DNA from: Hygrocybe punicea
Lineage: Eukaryota > Basidiomycota > Agaricomycetes > Agaricales > Hygrophoraceae
Reading direction: 5' to 3'
Assembly: GCA_963556145.1 (NCBI GenBank)
Contig: OY744462.1
Span: 3,410,001-3,474,000 of the forward strand
Length of the DNA stretch: 64,000 bases
Numbering within the stretch: the first letter of the stretch is position 1; every line of letters begins with the position of its first letter. Position numbers and translations under genes: made by a program. The notes beneath the pieces are model-generated. The model made no database searches. It was not told where the DNA came from and was given only the letters and a program-made list of their open reading frames with translations. Below, in pieces: positions 43,321 through 54,503 of this stretch.

Positions 43321-44448
43321 TAATAGCTCAAATTAAATTAATTAAATTAATATTAATATTAATATTGCACCAACTGTTAGCATACAATGAAGGGGACTGG
43401 ATACAGAATGGTGGGGGAGTGACAGGAGAGTGATAAGGGAACAAATTAGGGCCAAAGGAAAGGGCTGAAGAGGGGGAAAAAGGAGGCAGATGGAGGGAGG
43501 GGCCAGAACAGGTCAAAAAGGGAGGGGGAGCAGAGAGGAGGGTGGAGGATGGGTGGAGGGAGTGCAGGAGGGTTGAAGGGAGGTAGAGATGAGCTGGATG
43601 GAGGGCTGGGAGGGCAGGGAGAGGGGGCCAAAGCCTGAGTGATCACTACCCAGTGAATTCACCTCCAAAACAGCCAATTTAACTGAACACTCACCTGGTA
43701 CAGCAGGGGGTGGGTGCACCACAACCCCTGCTGTCCTCAGAACTCCCCCATGGCGCTCAAAAGCAGCCGGAATGCACCCCTCTTGCTGGGGGCACTGGTG
43801 GCATTGTTGCTGTCCATTGGTCAACTTGGGGGGGCCAAAAAGTTGCCTGGAGGGGGGTAGGGGACAGTAGAGGGGGATGGGAAAGTTGTGGGGCTGCAGG
43901 GTGAGCAGGGAGCTGGCAGGAGAGTCAGGAATGTCGGGGGGTAGGATGTTGATGAGCAGAAGGTTTTGGGTTCGTCTGAGTGCGAACGCTTTGGCTGTAG
44001 ATTTCAAACTGAGTCCGAATTTCAGCCACAACTCTGGACCTCCCCCAATTTATCTGCCTGCTGTAGCCTCAGCAACCCCATTTGAGCATTCCATTTGGTG
44101 GGACAAAATGTAGCATACATCATGTAGAATGCCCCTGTCATTTATCGAAAATTTGCATTCCCTATTTCGGCCGCGGCACCCCAAACAGTGCCTATTCCCC
44201 CACAAATCCCCCCCTGCCAACTCAAATCCATCCAGACCCTCCCAAAAAATTCACAGGGTCCTCCTTACGGCCATGCCACCCCCCACCCCCAAATCCATCG
44301 TCATTCACCCACCGTGGAACCCCCCAACCCTCTCCCCCCCAAATCTCCACTTCACCCGAATTCAAACTCCTAATTAGTCAGCTTATTTCCTTTTTCACCG
44401 CACCTTCCGCATCCGTCGACACGTGACCACTCTCAACCTAACTACAGA
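43320..44448 (-). repeat. Helitron 5' region, copy 3 of 3 (Helitron C)
   Basis: The best-preserved copy. It carries the minus-strand segment PPSRQLFGPPKLTNGQQQCH with AAFERHGG, VVVHPPPAVPG and a gtgagt donor, the C-rich block at 44200-44340, and the true 5' terminus TCTGTAGTTAGG at 44448. The 172-codon minus-strand frame at 43513-44031 spans the shared segment and may be a 5' exon of the Helitron gene. Confidence 0.65.
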
Positions 44449-45270
44449 TATTCAAAATATTCATACCGGTCTCAATTCTTATCAGAATCAGCTGGAAATT
44501 GAACTGCTGACTAATATTACCATTTCGGGTCAGATGTGACAGTGACATGTGACCAATCTAACCATATAAGGCAATTTTTGATGTTATATAGCAATTTTTT
44601 TGCTGATCGCAATGGTGACAGTCACATGTGACCAGTCTAACCATATAAGGCAATTTTTCACCATATATGCTAAATTTTGAGGTGATCACAGGAGTTATAG
44701 TCACATGTGACCACTGTTATCATATATGGAAATATCTGCCATATAAGCAGAAATTAGTGTAACTCAGATGACATAATGATATTTTTACTTAAAACATATA
44801 ATTCAATGTGATATCACTGTATATATTATATGCTAATTATATATTTCAAGCAAAATCACTTATTTATGTTCATAATAATGATACAAATAAAAATCCAATC
44901 ACAGAAACAAGACTTTGTTCATACCATATGCAACATTGGCCCACTCAAGCACAGCTGTCTTCATGTTATCATCTGTTATTCAGCAAGGTTATGGAGAAGT
45001 AGAGTAAAGCAAATGTAAGTCAATTGTTATCATACTGTTTGAAGGTAGTTGTATTTGACAGTTGACATGTTGCTCTCTTTTTTGGCTGAGAACATTGCAT
45101 AATGATGAAGCAAAGAGGACATGACAGTGGGAGAGGAGGTTGAGACATCCTGTGTAGTTTTATTTTTTCTACTTTTTATGTTGCTATGGTAAGAGGTTGC
45201 TATGATGAAAGTGAGGAGGAAAAAAAAGAACTCGTTCATGCCATGTGCAGCACTGGCCCACTAAACAAGT

Positions 45271-47664
45271 CGACAATGCTTGGTCCTGCCACTTCCATGG
45301 CAACTGGGGCATGCCCAACTTTTGGACGTGGTTTGGTCCAATTCCATGTAATTTCGATGGAACTAAGTACCATTGTCAGTTATCATAGTAGAAACGAAAA
45401 GAACAGCTCACCCAAACAGTCTCACAACCATGAACCTTGCAACACACCACTAAATCCCCCACCTCAATTTCAGCCTGTGAAACTTCCTTTCCACATTCAC
45501 ACCCTTTCAGATTGATGACATGAGTCTTCCGTATACGTTGTGTCTGTGTTGAAATATTCATTACTGCAAAATGAGGTTCTTCTGCATTTGCACTGACCCC
45601 AGACCCAATTCGGTCTGTGGTTGTCACAAGGTCAGCCTCAGCTGAGGAAGCCATCGGGTCCTGATGCACAGCGTACAGGCACCCATCAGGATCATGATCA
45701 GACAATGTTGCATCTGGGACGTGATCGGTGGGGGAGCAAATGCCGAAGACCTCATCTGTGACGGATTCAATGACCTTGTTATCACAAGCATCCTGGTTGG
45801 CAGAGGAGGTTCCTTGTGAGTCATGATCTATATCATGCTCAGTTTCCTTATCTGCCCCTGGTATGAGCCTGGTGGAGCCTTGGCTTTCCAAACAGGCATT
45901 GCTGAATAAATGGCTGGCAAGATTAGCCCTAGATGATGATAAGATAATATTACTTACCGCAGGGCCAAATTGGAGCTATGTGCTTCTGAGAGAACTAGCG
46001 GTAACGTCTTTGGTTTAACTTTTCGTTGTTTGCGAATCTTGAACCGGCATTTCCATATACTTAAAAGGGTGCTATTCTCAGTATCTGAGATCTGATACTC
46101 CAAGGGGAAGTTGTTCTGTGAGGTTATTTTGTGCCACCCACGAAAATGGTATTCAAGGTTGTATGACCAAACAGCTGGACTGCCTATAGGGCATAATGGG
46201 TAATTTTTGGGAATGTTCGAGCATGGAGATGAAGTGGACATATTCAAAGTGCTAGCATAGTTGAAATGAATCAAGTTGATACAAGTGGATCGGGTTAGAT
46301 CAACATGGTACCCCACTGCTGCACCTCATCTTTTCTTGAGGAAAAACAGGTATGTCGGGGCTGGACGTAGACACAATCCACAGGGCTCATGGGACCGATC
46401 AAGCGAACTGTCATGCAGAATATGAGCCCCCATGTGTTCTAGGATGCGCTGTGCATTTGAAGCACTATTAAGTGGGTTTCACACACCACACTTTGAGCCC
46501 AAAGACGTGCTATGTGTTTCATCATTTGAGATCAGAGAACAGGTATCCGAATCATGCTCGCAAATGAAGCATGCTTTCCCTGACAGAGCAACCATCAAAG
46601 AAGTTCGCCTCAGTCAGACCAACCAGCACCTACCTGAACTTAGATATTGGAAGAGCTCAGGAGTCAGAACACATCACTTTGGGATCATATGAAGATCCTG
46701 CAACAACATTTCTTGATGTAAGCTGGCAGCGATCGTGAGTAAGACAGAGCTCTCAAACAGGTATGTTGGTTTGCCAGCAGTTTGAACCGAGACAGCAGGA
46801 TTGATCGGTTGGACGAAATGAGCAGGGACATCTTCACACAGTGCACCCATCCTTTGTGTCCACACCCAGTCATAGTTCTGGTCTGGATCGTCAGCTGTGG
46901 TGGCTCGTATAAGATGAAGGATTTGAAAATTGATCTTGGCCGTGCTATCTGTCATAAGATGGAGTGCCAACTCCTGAAGGTTATGCTTGGATGCGAAGTG
47001 GAGTTGATTCACTTGAGCAATAGCAAGGAATATTGTCCTCACAGTGTACCAGTGCTACAATAGGGTTTCCGATGCGAAGGGCTGGACCCCCGAGCGGGCT
47101 GTCGAATGAGATAACATTGGCTTCCGAGGATGTGGTGCTGCTAAAACATGGTGTCTCCTGGACACGCTTCAGTCGATCTGTTGATGCACGATTAGTGCAA
47201 TACATCATTCTATCACACAGTGCTTTGGGTTTTGTTGTTTGCTGTCCATTAATTTGAATAGCCACAGTGAAAAGACCACGTGGATGTTCCTCAGCCATGG
47301 CATCCTCCATATCTCCTCCATGCGTGTAAGGTGTGGGTTCAGGTGGTGGAGGTGTGGGTTCAAGTGGTGGCAGTTGCAGTGGGGGTTGCAAGGCAGTGGA
47401 GGGGACTTTGGGTGATAGACTTGCTAACTCGGAGCAGTCCGCTGTCTCATCAAGATCACGCTGATTCACAAGGATCTCGCCAAATGGGGACAACATGTCA
47501 GCTCCAGGTGTTCGAGACAGATGCTCAAAGGTAGCCTCAGCATCCGGTATGAGCTCTGTGGCCTTTCGATGGCCTAATATCCAACATGTATGGAGGTTTA
47601 CTGACTCGACATCCACCTTGCCAAGCCATGATGCAGGATTGATGTGATCGACCTTGGTACTCAT
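45271..47664 (-). pseudogene. Decayed PHD-like zinc-finger gene of an orphan family
   Basis: From ATG 47664: HINPASWLGKVDVESVN, a Pro-rich stretch and PRGLFTVAIQINGQ. A 1-nt deletion near 47025 separates VALVHCEDN from IFLAIAQVNQLHF. Then YLFESSVLLTIAASLHQEML, an intron-like gap, a C/H segment (YPLCPIGSPAVWSYNLEYHF, 45954-46316), an acidic segment, and a C-terminal finger CECGKEV...CCKVHGCETVW. An intron (gtgagc to cttag) leads to FHRNYMELDQ and SWACPSC. The last part resembles a PHD finger, with Tyr where a Cys or His would be expected. I recall the architecture from Agaricomycetes; its function is unknown. The outer 26 kb element begins right after HCR, so the last codons may lie at 18908 and below. 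Confidence 0.55.
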
Positions 47665-47687
47665 GTCACCAGAGTCCTTGGTGACGG

Positions 47688-48482
47688 TGTAAAGGCGAGG
47701 TCAGGGTGGCTGCGGAATAGTAATCCTAAGCCTGTGGGGGTCAGCGTGAAAGTGACTAGGAATAATCTAGCGAGCTTCAGTAAGATGATAGGATATAAAT
47801 GATAAGAAGCCGCCAAGTAAACTACTGATATCTATCGAGGCCGGTCGAAGCTGACGAAGCCAACGGTGTCGGGTATGGTGGGTCAGGTGTCGGGTGACAA
47901 GAAACATAGAGATTAAGACAGTAGAAGGACGGGGAGAGCGTCGAGGAAACCAACGAGTAGTGTGTGCGATGGATTTTACTGAGAGGCTGATTCTCAGAGA
48001 GAGGAAATGGGGGAACTGGTTTCTTATTCAGAGACGGCGCTTGGGCACCGTTTTTATACTACAAATTTCTGTACCTAGATTCGGACGAGAGTCCTCGGCT
48101 GATGAGAGAAAACAAAGGAGAATAAAAATGGACAAGTAGGAAGAGGGTTGCGAGGCGACCATGACAGGAAAAATGGGTGGAAGATATAAAAAACCATAAA
48201 AGATGTAATATACTTTACTGTATCTCCATAAGGGAGACACTAGGCGCGAATAAGGCAAGTCCAATGTCGGGATCCCAGTCCGATGAGATCTATCTTTGAT
48301 GTTTGAAGTTCCATGAGTTTAGGAGATGGACCGACCAGGTGCGTGAGCGGCCGTGCTAGTCGGTATGCATCGGGTTGCGTCGGGTTGCGTCGGGTTCGAG
48401 CATAGATTGCTAGAGACGTCGGGTTCGAGCGGATTCACGAGATATCGATGTTACGGCCTCAGAGGGTCGAGGACCCTCTACA
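47688..48482 (-). repeat. 3' LTR
   Basis: Same length as its partner (795 bp). In element orientation it opens with a 7-bp stem (GAGGGTC-CTC-GACCCTC) two bases inside the terminus. The internal side is preceded by the purine-rich AAGACCCAAGGAGA, a candidate polypurine tract. Confidence 0.9.
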
Positions 48483-48653
48483 TCTCCTTGGGTCTTCTAA
48501 TAGAGACCAGCCGTGGTCGAGAATATGGGGTCTCCAAATGCGGGTCGTGAATGTGGCCAATCACGTGAGCGGCCAAACAACGGCAAAGTGAAAAAAATAA
48601 AAAAAATCTCATTGTTGATCCGACCTTGTCCTCTACACCATCACACGCCCACC

Positions 48654-50058
48654 ATGTCCCAAGTCTACGACAATTTCCTCGCCTTCGTCGAAAGCATCGA
48701 ACCCGATGTCCGGGCGGACTACGAAGAGGCCGTTAACGCGGTCACCGTGTTTCACAGCGACGATCTCGTTACGATGGTAGATGGCAACAACGAGGGGATG
48801 GCCCAGCAATGGTTAAGCGGCCACAAGAAAGCGCTGGTGAGTTTCCCGATTGATTACGCGTGTCCTAAGATAGCTCATGTCGTCCCACTAGCGTGCTTAT
48901 CATGGAATCGTTGCAGAACTCCGAGCTGGTGGTACGAGGCCAATCACGCCACCGCTATGGGCCGACCGCCAATCGTACGCTAACAATGTCGAAGAGTGGC
49001 TGAAAGAAGCGGCGGACTGAGAGAGGCAGGAAAAGGAAGAAGCTAGACGGCGGGCGGATGAGGAAGCGGCTACACGGGAAGAGGAGGCCAGACAGTTGGC
49101 AGAGGCAAATGCACGAGCGGAGGCGGAGAAAAGGCGAAAGGCGGCAGAGGAAAGGTGGGAGCGGCTTAGAATAGAACAGCACGGGCAGCACTGGACTCAA
49201 GAAGCAGACCGGGTTGAAAGGGATGGAGCCACATATCGGCGGCAGCTCAGTGAGGAACAGCGAGCTGAAGCAAACGCATTGGTCGCGGGTGAACCAGGGA
49301 CTGAGTCGATTCTGGAAGGCGAAGTCACAGTTGAGCCAGAGGAAGGCCCTGCCGACCCGGCACCAGAGACACCGGCCGATGTAGAAGACGTAGATATGCC
49401 GGGCGTAGAGACCGGAGACCTGGCTGGTACGACAGTGAGTTCCTGTGTCGGTTCATTTGTCCTTTAGCCACTGATCCTGGTAACAGTTCACCGGGCTGTT
49501 TCCCCTACAAGCCTGCACCAACTGCGCCAAGGCTCAAGAGGTGTGTCGAGGCGTCACGGGCTACGTGTGCGAACAATGCCGGAGGCTGAAGAAAAGATGT
49601 ACTAACGCTACACACCGGACGGGCAGGGGTCGGCACAAGGTGGATACCGGAAAGGGCAAAGAGGTCGTGGTTGGCACGAGGAAGCCGTTGTCGTTCACAA
49701 CAAAGCTGATCTGCAGTAGGCCTGCCCGGGCCTCAACGAGCAAACCGCGGGTTGAGGATGTGGAATCGGTCGAGGACGATGACGAAGACAAGGAGGAGTC
49801 GGAGGAAGAGCGGCCGACGAAAAGGCTTAGGGCGGCCTTGGCAGCAAACCCGTTCATCTTGACAATGGAGAATTACGAGCAAGTGTCGGCGCGGCTAGCA
49901 GTCCTTACAGAGGAGCTGGGAGCCCTGGGCACCAACGTCAACCGTCACCTCATCCACTTCACTTTGGTCAAGAGTTCCAGCAGCTCCGCGTCGATCTTGA
50001 ACGGTCGACCTCAAGGTTGGCGATGTTGAGGCGGGACTATGAGACCGGCCGCCTGTAA
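48654..50058 (+). pseudogene. Antisense accessory gene of the Ty3 element, Zn2Cys6-like
   Basis: It lies between the integrase end and the 3' LTR on the strand opposite gag-pol. Exon 1 starts MSQVYDNFLAFVESIEPD (48654). After an intron near 48838-48916 comes WADRQSYANNVEEWLKEAAD, then a TGA and a long coiled-coil rich in Glu/Arg (EEARQLAEANARAEAEKRRK). A second intron (49434-49486) leads to CTNCAKAQEVC and CEQCRRLKKRC, which together give C-x2-C-x6-C-x7-C-x2-C-x6-C, the Zn2Cys6 spacing, followed by a basic region, an acidic run and a final coiled-coil that needs a 1-nt correction near 49955 to reach the TAA at 50056. Such clusters bind DNA in fungal regulators; the role here is unknown. The exon 1 to 2 join is one base out of frame. 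Confidence 0.6.
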
Positions 50059-50263
50059 AATAGAAAAAAAATAACGAGCCCATTGTATATATAAAAAAAT
50101 ATATCGTGTACATAAAAGACGTGTCAGCTTGTTCACCCAGCTAAGGAAAGCTGATCGGCTCCCGAAGACATGGGACTATTCGCATCATTCGTCATATCGT
50201 TAGAAAACTAAGAGGAACTAAATAAAATGGGGGTATAACGTGGACAGAATATAAATGAAATGC

Positions 50264-53200
50264 TTAATCGTCGTCGGGTGAGGAGTCTAAGGAGAGCGGG
50301 TACGTCGGATCATCAAGATCGTTTGAATCGGTATTGTCGGCATCAGGGTATTGTAAGAAATCGTCCAATGGTATCGATATTTTTGAGCGGGCGTGGTAGG
50401 GTACGACTCGAAAAGCGGCAAATCGGGATCTAGAAACCACACCGTCGAGTTCGGCGAGTATGTAGGATCCGCCTTCTGTTTTCCTGACGACAACCATGGG
50501 TCCAAAGTACTGCGGCTTGGCTTTACGATCGAGAGACATTTCGATACGTGAATTTCAGACAAGAATGAGGTTACCGGGTTTGAAGTCGAAAACTTTGATC
50601 GTGTTGGCGTATTTCTGCTTGAATTGCCAGGCGGACGCGAGCCGAGATTTGGTAAGCTTTTCTTTGACCCGATCGAGGTCGGCTTCTTGTTTACGAAGTT
50701 GTCGGGCGTGGATGACTATGAGGTCAGTCGTAGACATCGTATCTTGCGTCGGAACCATGTACCTAGCTTCGGCAAAATTGAATGGAAAAAGCGGTTCTAC
50801 TCCGTGTGCGATGTAGTAGGATGAGTATCCGAGGCTTTTGTGTGTAGTGACCCGTTCGGCCCAAAATACGGAATGGGTAACGGTGTGCCATTTCTTTTCA
50901 TCTCCGTCACAACTTTTCATAATGGCCTCCTGGACATCTAGGTGGCGACGCTCAAGGGGTCCGTTCGCTTGTGAGTTATAGGGCGAAATGCAGATGTGCC
51001 GGATACCGTAGTGGGAGGCGAGATAGTCAAGCACTTCTATGAATGGCTTGCCGTTGTTGGTAACGATTTCTTCGAGAGCGCCCCAGCGGCATAAGATGTC
51101 TTCGAATAGGAATGTGCCGATGGTCGAGCCAGTCTCGCGGCATAGCATTCGGAACTTGGGATAAGCGGAGAGGGATCAACGGGCTTGGACAATGTACCGG
51201 TAGCCGCCGGATCGTGGCATAAACATCGTGTCGATGTGTGCTTTGCGGAATAGTGAGGCCGGTGTAGCGACGGTCGGCGGAATGTGGTGATAACGCATTT
51301 GCCGTACTTGGCACTGATGGCAAGACTGGACGTACCACTTAACGTCGTGGTCAAGGTGGGGCCACCAGAAACGGTCGAGTAGCCGGGCATGGACGGAGAA
51401 TATGCCTTTATGGCCGAGAGAGTCATGAGCATCTTTGAGTAATTGAAGCCGGCGGTCGGGCGGTATGACGAGTTTGTGTTTTCCGTGACGGTCTTTACGC
51501 CAAGCTTGTTATCGGTGACGAAGAATTCAAGGGCGTATCGTAAGAACAAACGGTATTCTTCGTCCGTGAGGTTCACGGGTCGGGTTAGATCTCGTAACCA
51601 AGTCTCGACGAGGGCAAGACGAGCGTCGGCCGCGCGGGCTTTATTGGATCGCGGTATGTCAGAGACGGCTTCCTGATTTGTGTAGACGAGGACGGCGGGT
51701 AACTCGTGGAGTCGGTCGGCTGTGGCATGGCATCGGCCGCATATGGCAATCAGCTTAGACGGCATGGGGACGGGTCTGTAATTAACGACTTCCATAAAAA
51801 AACCATAAGAGTGGTCGAGCCAATCGTCAGAGTCGTCAATCTCCTCGGGGTCTTCTGCAGCGCGGGGGCGTCTGGAGAGTCCGTCGGGTGCACCGTGTGC
51901 GGAAGCGGGTACATGAACGAGTCTAAAATCAAATAAGAGCACGCCGGCTATCCATTGGTTGATCGTTGCATTGGGCTGAATGTTGGGGTTGTTGAGCATC
52001 CCTTTTATGTACTTCGCGTCGACTTCAACGGTGAGGTTGCGGACGCCGATAATGAAAATCCGGTAGGCACGGAGGGCCCTGAAGAGACTGTAAAGCTCAA
52101 GCTTGGACTGAGAGTATCGGGCTTCGTGTTCGTTCCACGATATTGAACCAAAATGATTCGGATAGCGCTTTCCGTCAGTGCGGATTTGCATAAGAACGAA
52201 GCTGACTCCAAGAACGGATGAATCGACGGCGAGAATGACCTCCCATTCACACGTGTAATCGATAGCGCACAGCGCTGGCGATGAAATGACGGCATTTTTG
52301 AGGTAGTCAATGGCGGTCTCTTCTTCTTCACCAAATTCGAAGGGTATACCTTTGCGGGTAAGACAGACGAGGGGTCGGGAGTGGAGCGAGAAGTCTTTGA
52401 TAAAAATACACAAGACGCCACAGATACCGAGAAAGGCGCGAACTTCGGTGAGGTTGGTCGGCAGTGGCCAATTGCGAATCTTCTGTACTTTGGAGTCATC
52501 GGCTACTCTTCCTTCGTATGTGCATTGGTGGCCAACAACGATGACTGAGGGTCAACACAACTCGAGTTTCTTGCCGTTAAAGGTACCGCCGACATAGCAG
52601 AAACGCTGGATGACGTGGTTGACACCCTGGAAGTGCTCCCAAATGAAACGTCGGATTGCCGGGTTCTCGGGTATGGTCTCGTAGGTACCGTTGGGTTGCT
52701 CGTAGTGGGTTGGAGGCCCTTTGACGGGAATATCGTCCATATACGGAACGGCAAGGTGAGGGATTTCGTCACGGAGGATGTACGTGGAGTCACCGTGTAG
52801 GATCTGCGGGGAATTTGTGTATCCCATAGCGATCCGCGTAAGTCGAAGCGTTCCGAGTGGAGACTGAAACATCATATAGTCCTGAGACGAGGGGTGGACA
52901 AGGCGTTGGTCGAAAGAGACGAAGAGGTCGAAGGAAGCATAGCAAGAGTGGCCGCCAAAGGCCTCGGCCAAGTGCTCGGTCATGGGTGGTACGGCGGGAT
53001 TGTGGATAGTGATGGCGTTAAGCGGCTGTAGATTGTGGACGATTCGAAGGGACTTCCCATCCTTTTTCAAAACACAGAACCAGTGGGAGCGGTATGACGA
53101 ATTCGAGGGTTCATAGGTACCGGCGTTAATTTTGTCTTTGATGATGCCGATGACTTCGTTAAGGATGCCGGGTGGGATTGGGATATTGCGATGGACCCAC

Positions 53201-54501
53201 GGGTTGTGCGGTACGGTGGGAATGTGGATCGGTGGGAAGTAGTCCGTATTGAACTGGCCTTTCTCGGATTCGTTCCAGGCGAAGGCGGCTTCTTGCATTT
53301 TGATGATATGGTGGCCGAGTTTCTCTTCCTCAGGCCAAAGGAATCCATCCGGGTTCATCAGCATCGCATTGTGTCGTTCCTGGGTATAGCGGGTGCCGGG
53401 TGTAAAGTCGGGCGGGTGAGTCGGGAGCGTGGGTAAATCGGCTAGCGGGTCGCCGGTGATCTCGCGTATGATACGGTATTCGTCGGGGAGAGTGGTAGAA
53501 ATTGGGTGGATACGATCGGCTACCTTCTTATACTTTTTCTTGGTGACGACTCCTTTTAGGTCCCTGGTAGGGGGGGTGGTATACAAGATAAGTAGCGTGT
53601 TCAGTAGAGGCTTTGTTACAAATATTCGAAGAAGAAATAGGTGACGCGGGAGCGGAGACGGAACAAGACGAAGGAAGGATATCGGTAGTACATAGCTGAT
53701 TTTGTAAAATGTACTGGGCGGCAGTCTGAGGCTGAGACGAAGAGAAATCTAAATCGATAGAAAAACATAAGTCCTCTTCTAGGGGAAACAGAAAAAGGGA
53801 AGCATAGTTCGTGGTATAGGTGTGGTCGCTTTCGAGTGGCGGCTTCTCATCTCCTGGTGCGTCCTTCCCGAGAGGTATCTCCAGGTCCTCGACTTCTAAA
53901 AATCCGGCTTTCCGGTGTCGGACCGCTCTCGTTGGTTCTTTTGGTTGTGCTCAATGGTGGGCAAGGTGATGACGGCGCCGGTGTTTGGATCCGTGATCGT
54001 GACTTGTTGTTCTCCGTTTTTATAATCCTTCGTAAGGGCCTCGGAAAGCGTGAAGAACGGGCGGCCGATGAGGATCTCGTAGGGGGCGTCGTCGACGACT
54101 TGGACTTGGAGGAAAAGATCGACGTCGCCAAAAGTGAATTTTAGGTTGGCGATCTGGCCGAGGGTGTCGTTGTCGCTTTTATTTGCCGACTGCATCCGCA
54201 TCTTCATATTTTGGAGGCAGTAACCGAGTTTTTCCCAGATGTCGCGTCGCATGCCGATGATCATGGAGCCGTTGTCGAGGACGCACTCGAATATGAATTT
54301 GCCATTGATGAGCGGGTAGACCGCACGGAGAGGGACTGAGTCGCGGCCGACGACGAGCGGGACGTTTTCCTGACAATGTTGGCAGGCGTGGGTAGGGATT
54401 TCGGGTGTGTGAAAATGAAAGACCTCAACGTTGTTACTCTCGGCAGTGACCTTTTTCGAAGTAGTGAGGTCCTTCATGTGACGGCGGGCGTCAGACGACA
54501 T
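50264..54501 (-). pseudogene. Ty3 pol: protease, RT, RNase H, integrase
   Basis: The protease (53896-54501) has FECVLDNGSMIIGM, with DNG where DSG/DTG is usual, and EILIGRPFF. RT (52552-53586) has WFCVLKKDGKSLRIVHN and the active site VPYMDDIPV. RNase H (about 51900-52350) has ILAVDSSVLGVSFVLMQ and SQSKLELYSLFRAL. Integrase has a zinc part (HDSLGHKG, CHQC), HIDTMF (Asp), VTNNGKPF (Asn where the second Asp belongs) and ANGPLERRH (Glu). Damage: frame change near 53915, a C-run shift near 53575, TGA at 52552, a 1-nt deletion near 51508, and TGAs near 51177 and 50553. The integrase end LDSSPDDD is at 50264. Confidence 0.88.
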
Positions 54502-54503
54502 GG

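Larger units (their letters stand above)
37281..44448 (-). mobile_element. Helitron C: canonical RepHel Helitron, 7.2 kb
   Basis: In coding orientation it begins TCTGTAGTTAGGTTGAGAG (44448) after host A and ends with a GACCC-TGAC-GGGTC hairpin, ten bases and CTAG (37281-37284): the TC...CTRR layout of canonical Helitrons. A second stem (CCCGTC-CTT-GACGGG) lies just upstream of the first. The right flank is T at 44449 in the outer element. It carries one RepHel gene on the minus strand. It is the likely source of the shorter A and B. Confidence 0.8.
18909..45269 (-). mobile_element. Outer Helitron2-like 1.07 kb element, split by a 25.3 kb Helitron array
   Basis: Its two halves are 18909-19152 (hairpin end, TAAGAGTTC instead of TACGAGTTC) and 44449-45269 (ending CCCACTAAACAAG, flank T). 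Joined, they read ttcaatta/tattcaaaat, the same as the intact copy at 26129-27203, and sum to 1,065 bp against 1,075 bp for that copy. The break is at A|T, the canonical Helitron target. All sequence between 19153 and 44448 therefore arrived later. Confidence 0.85.
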
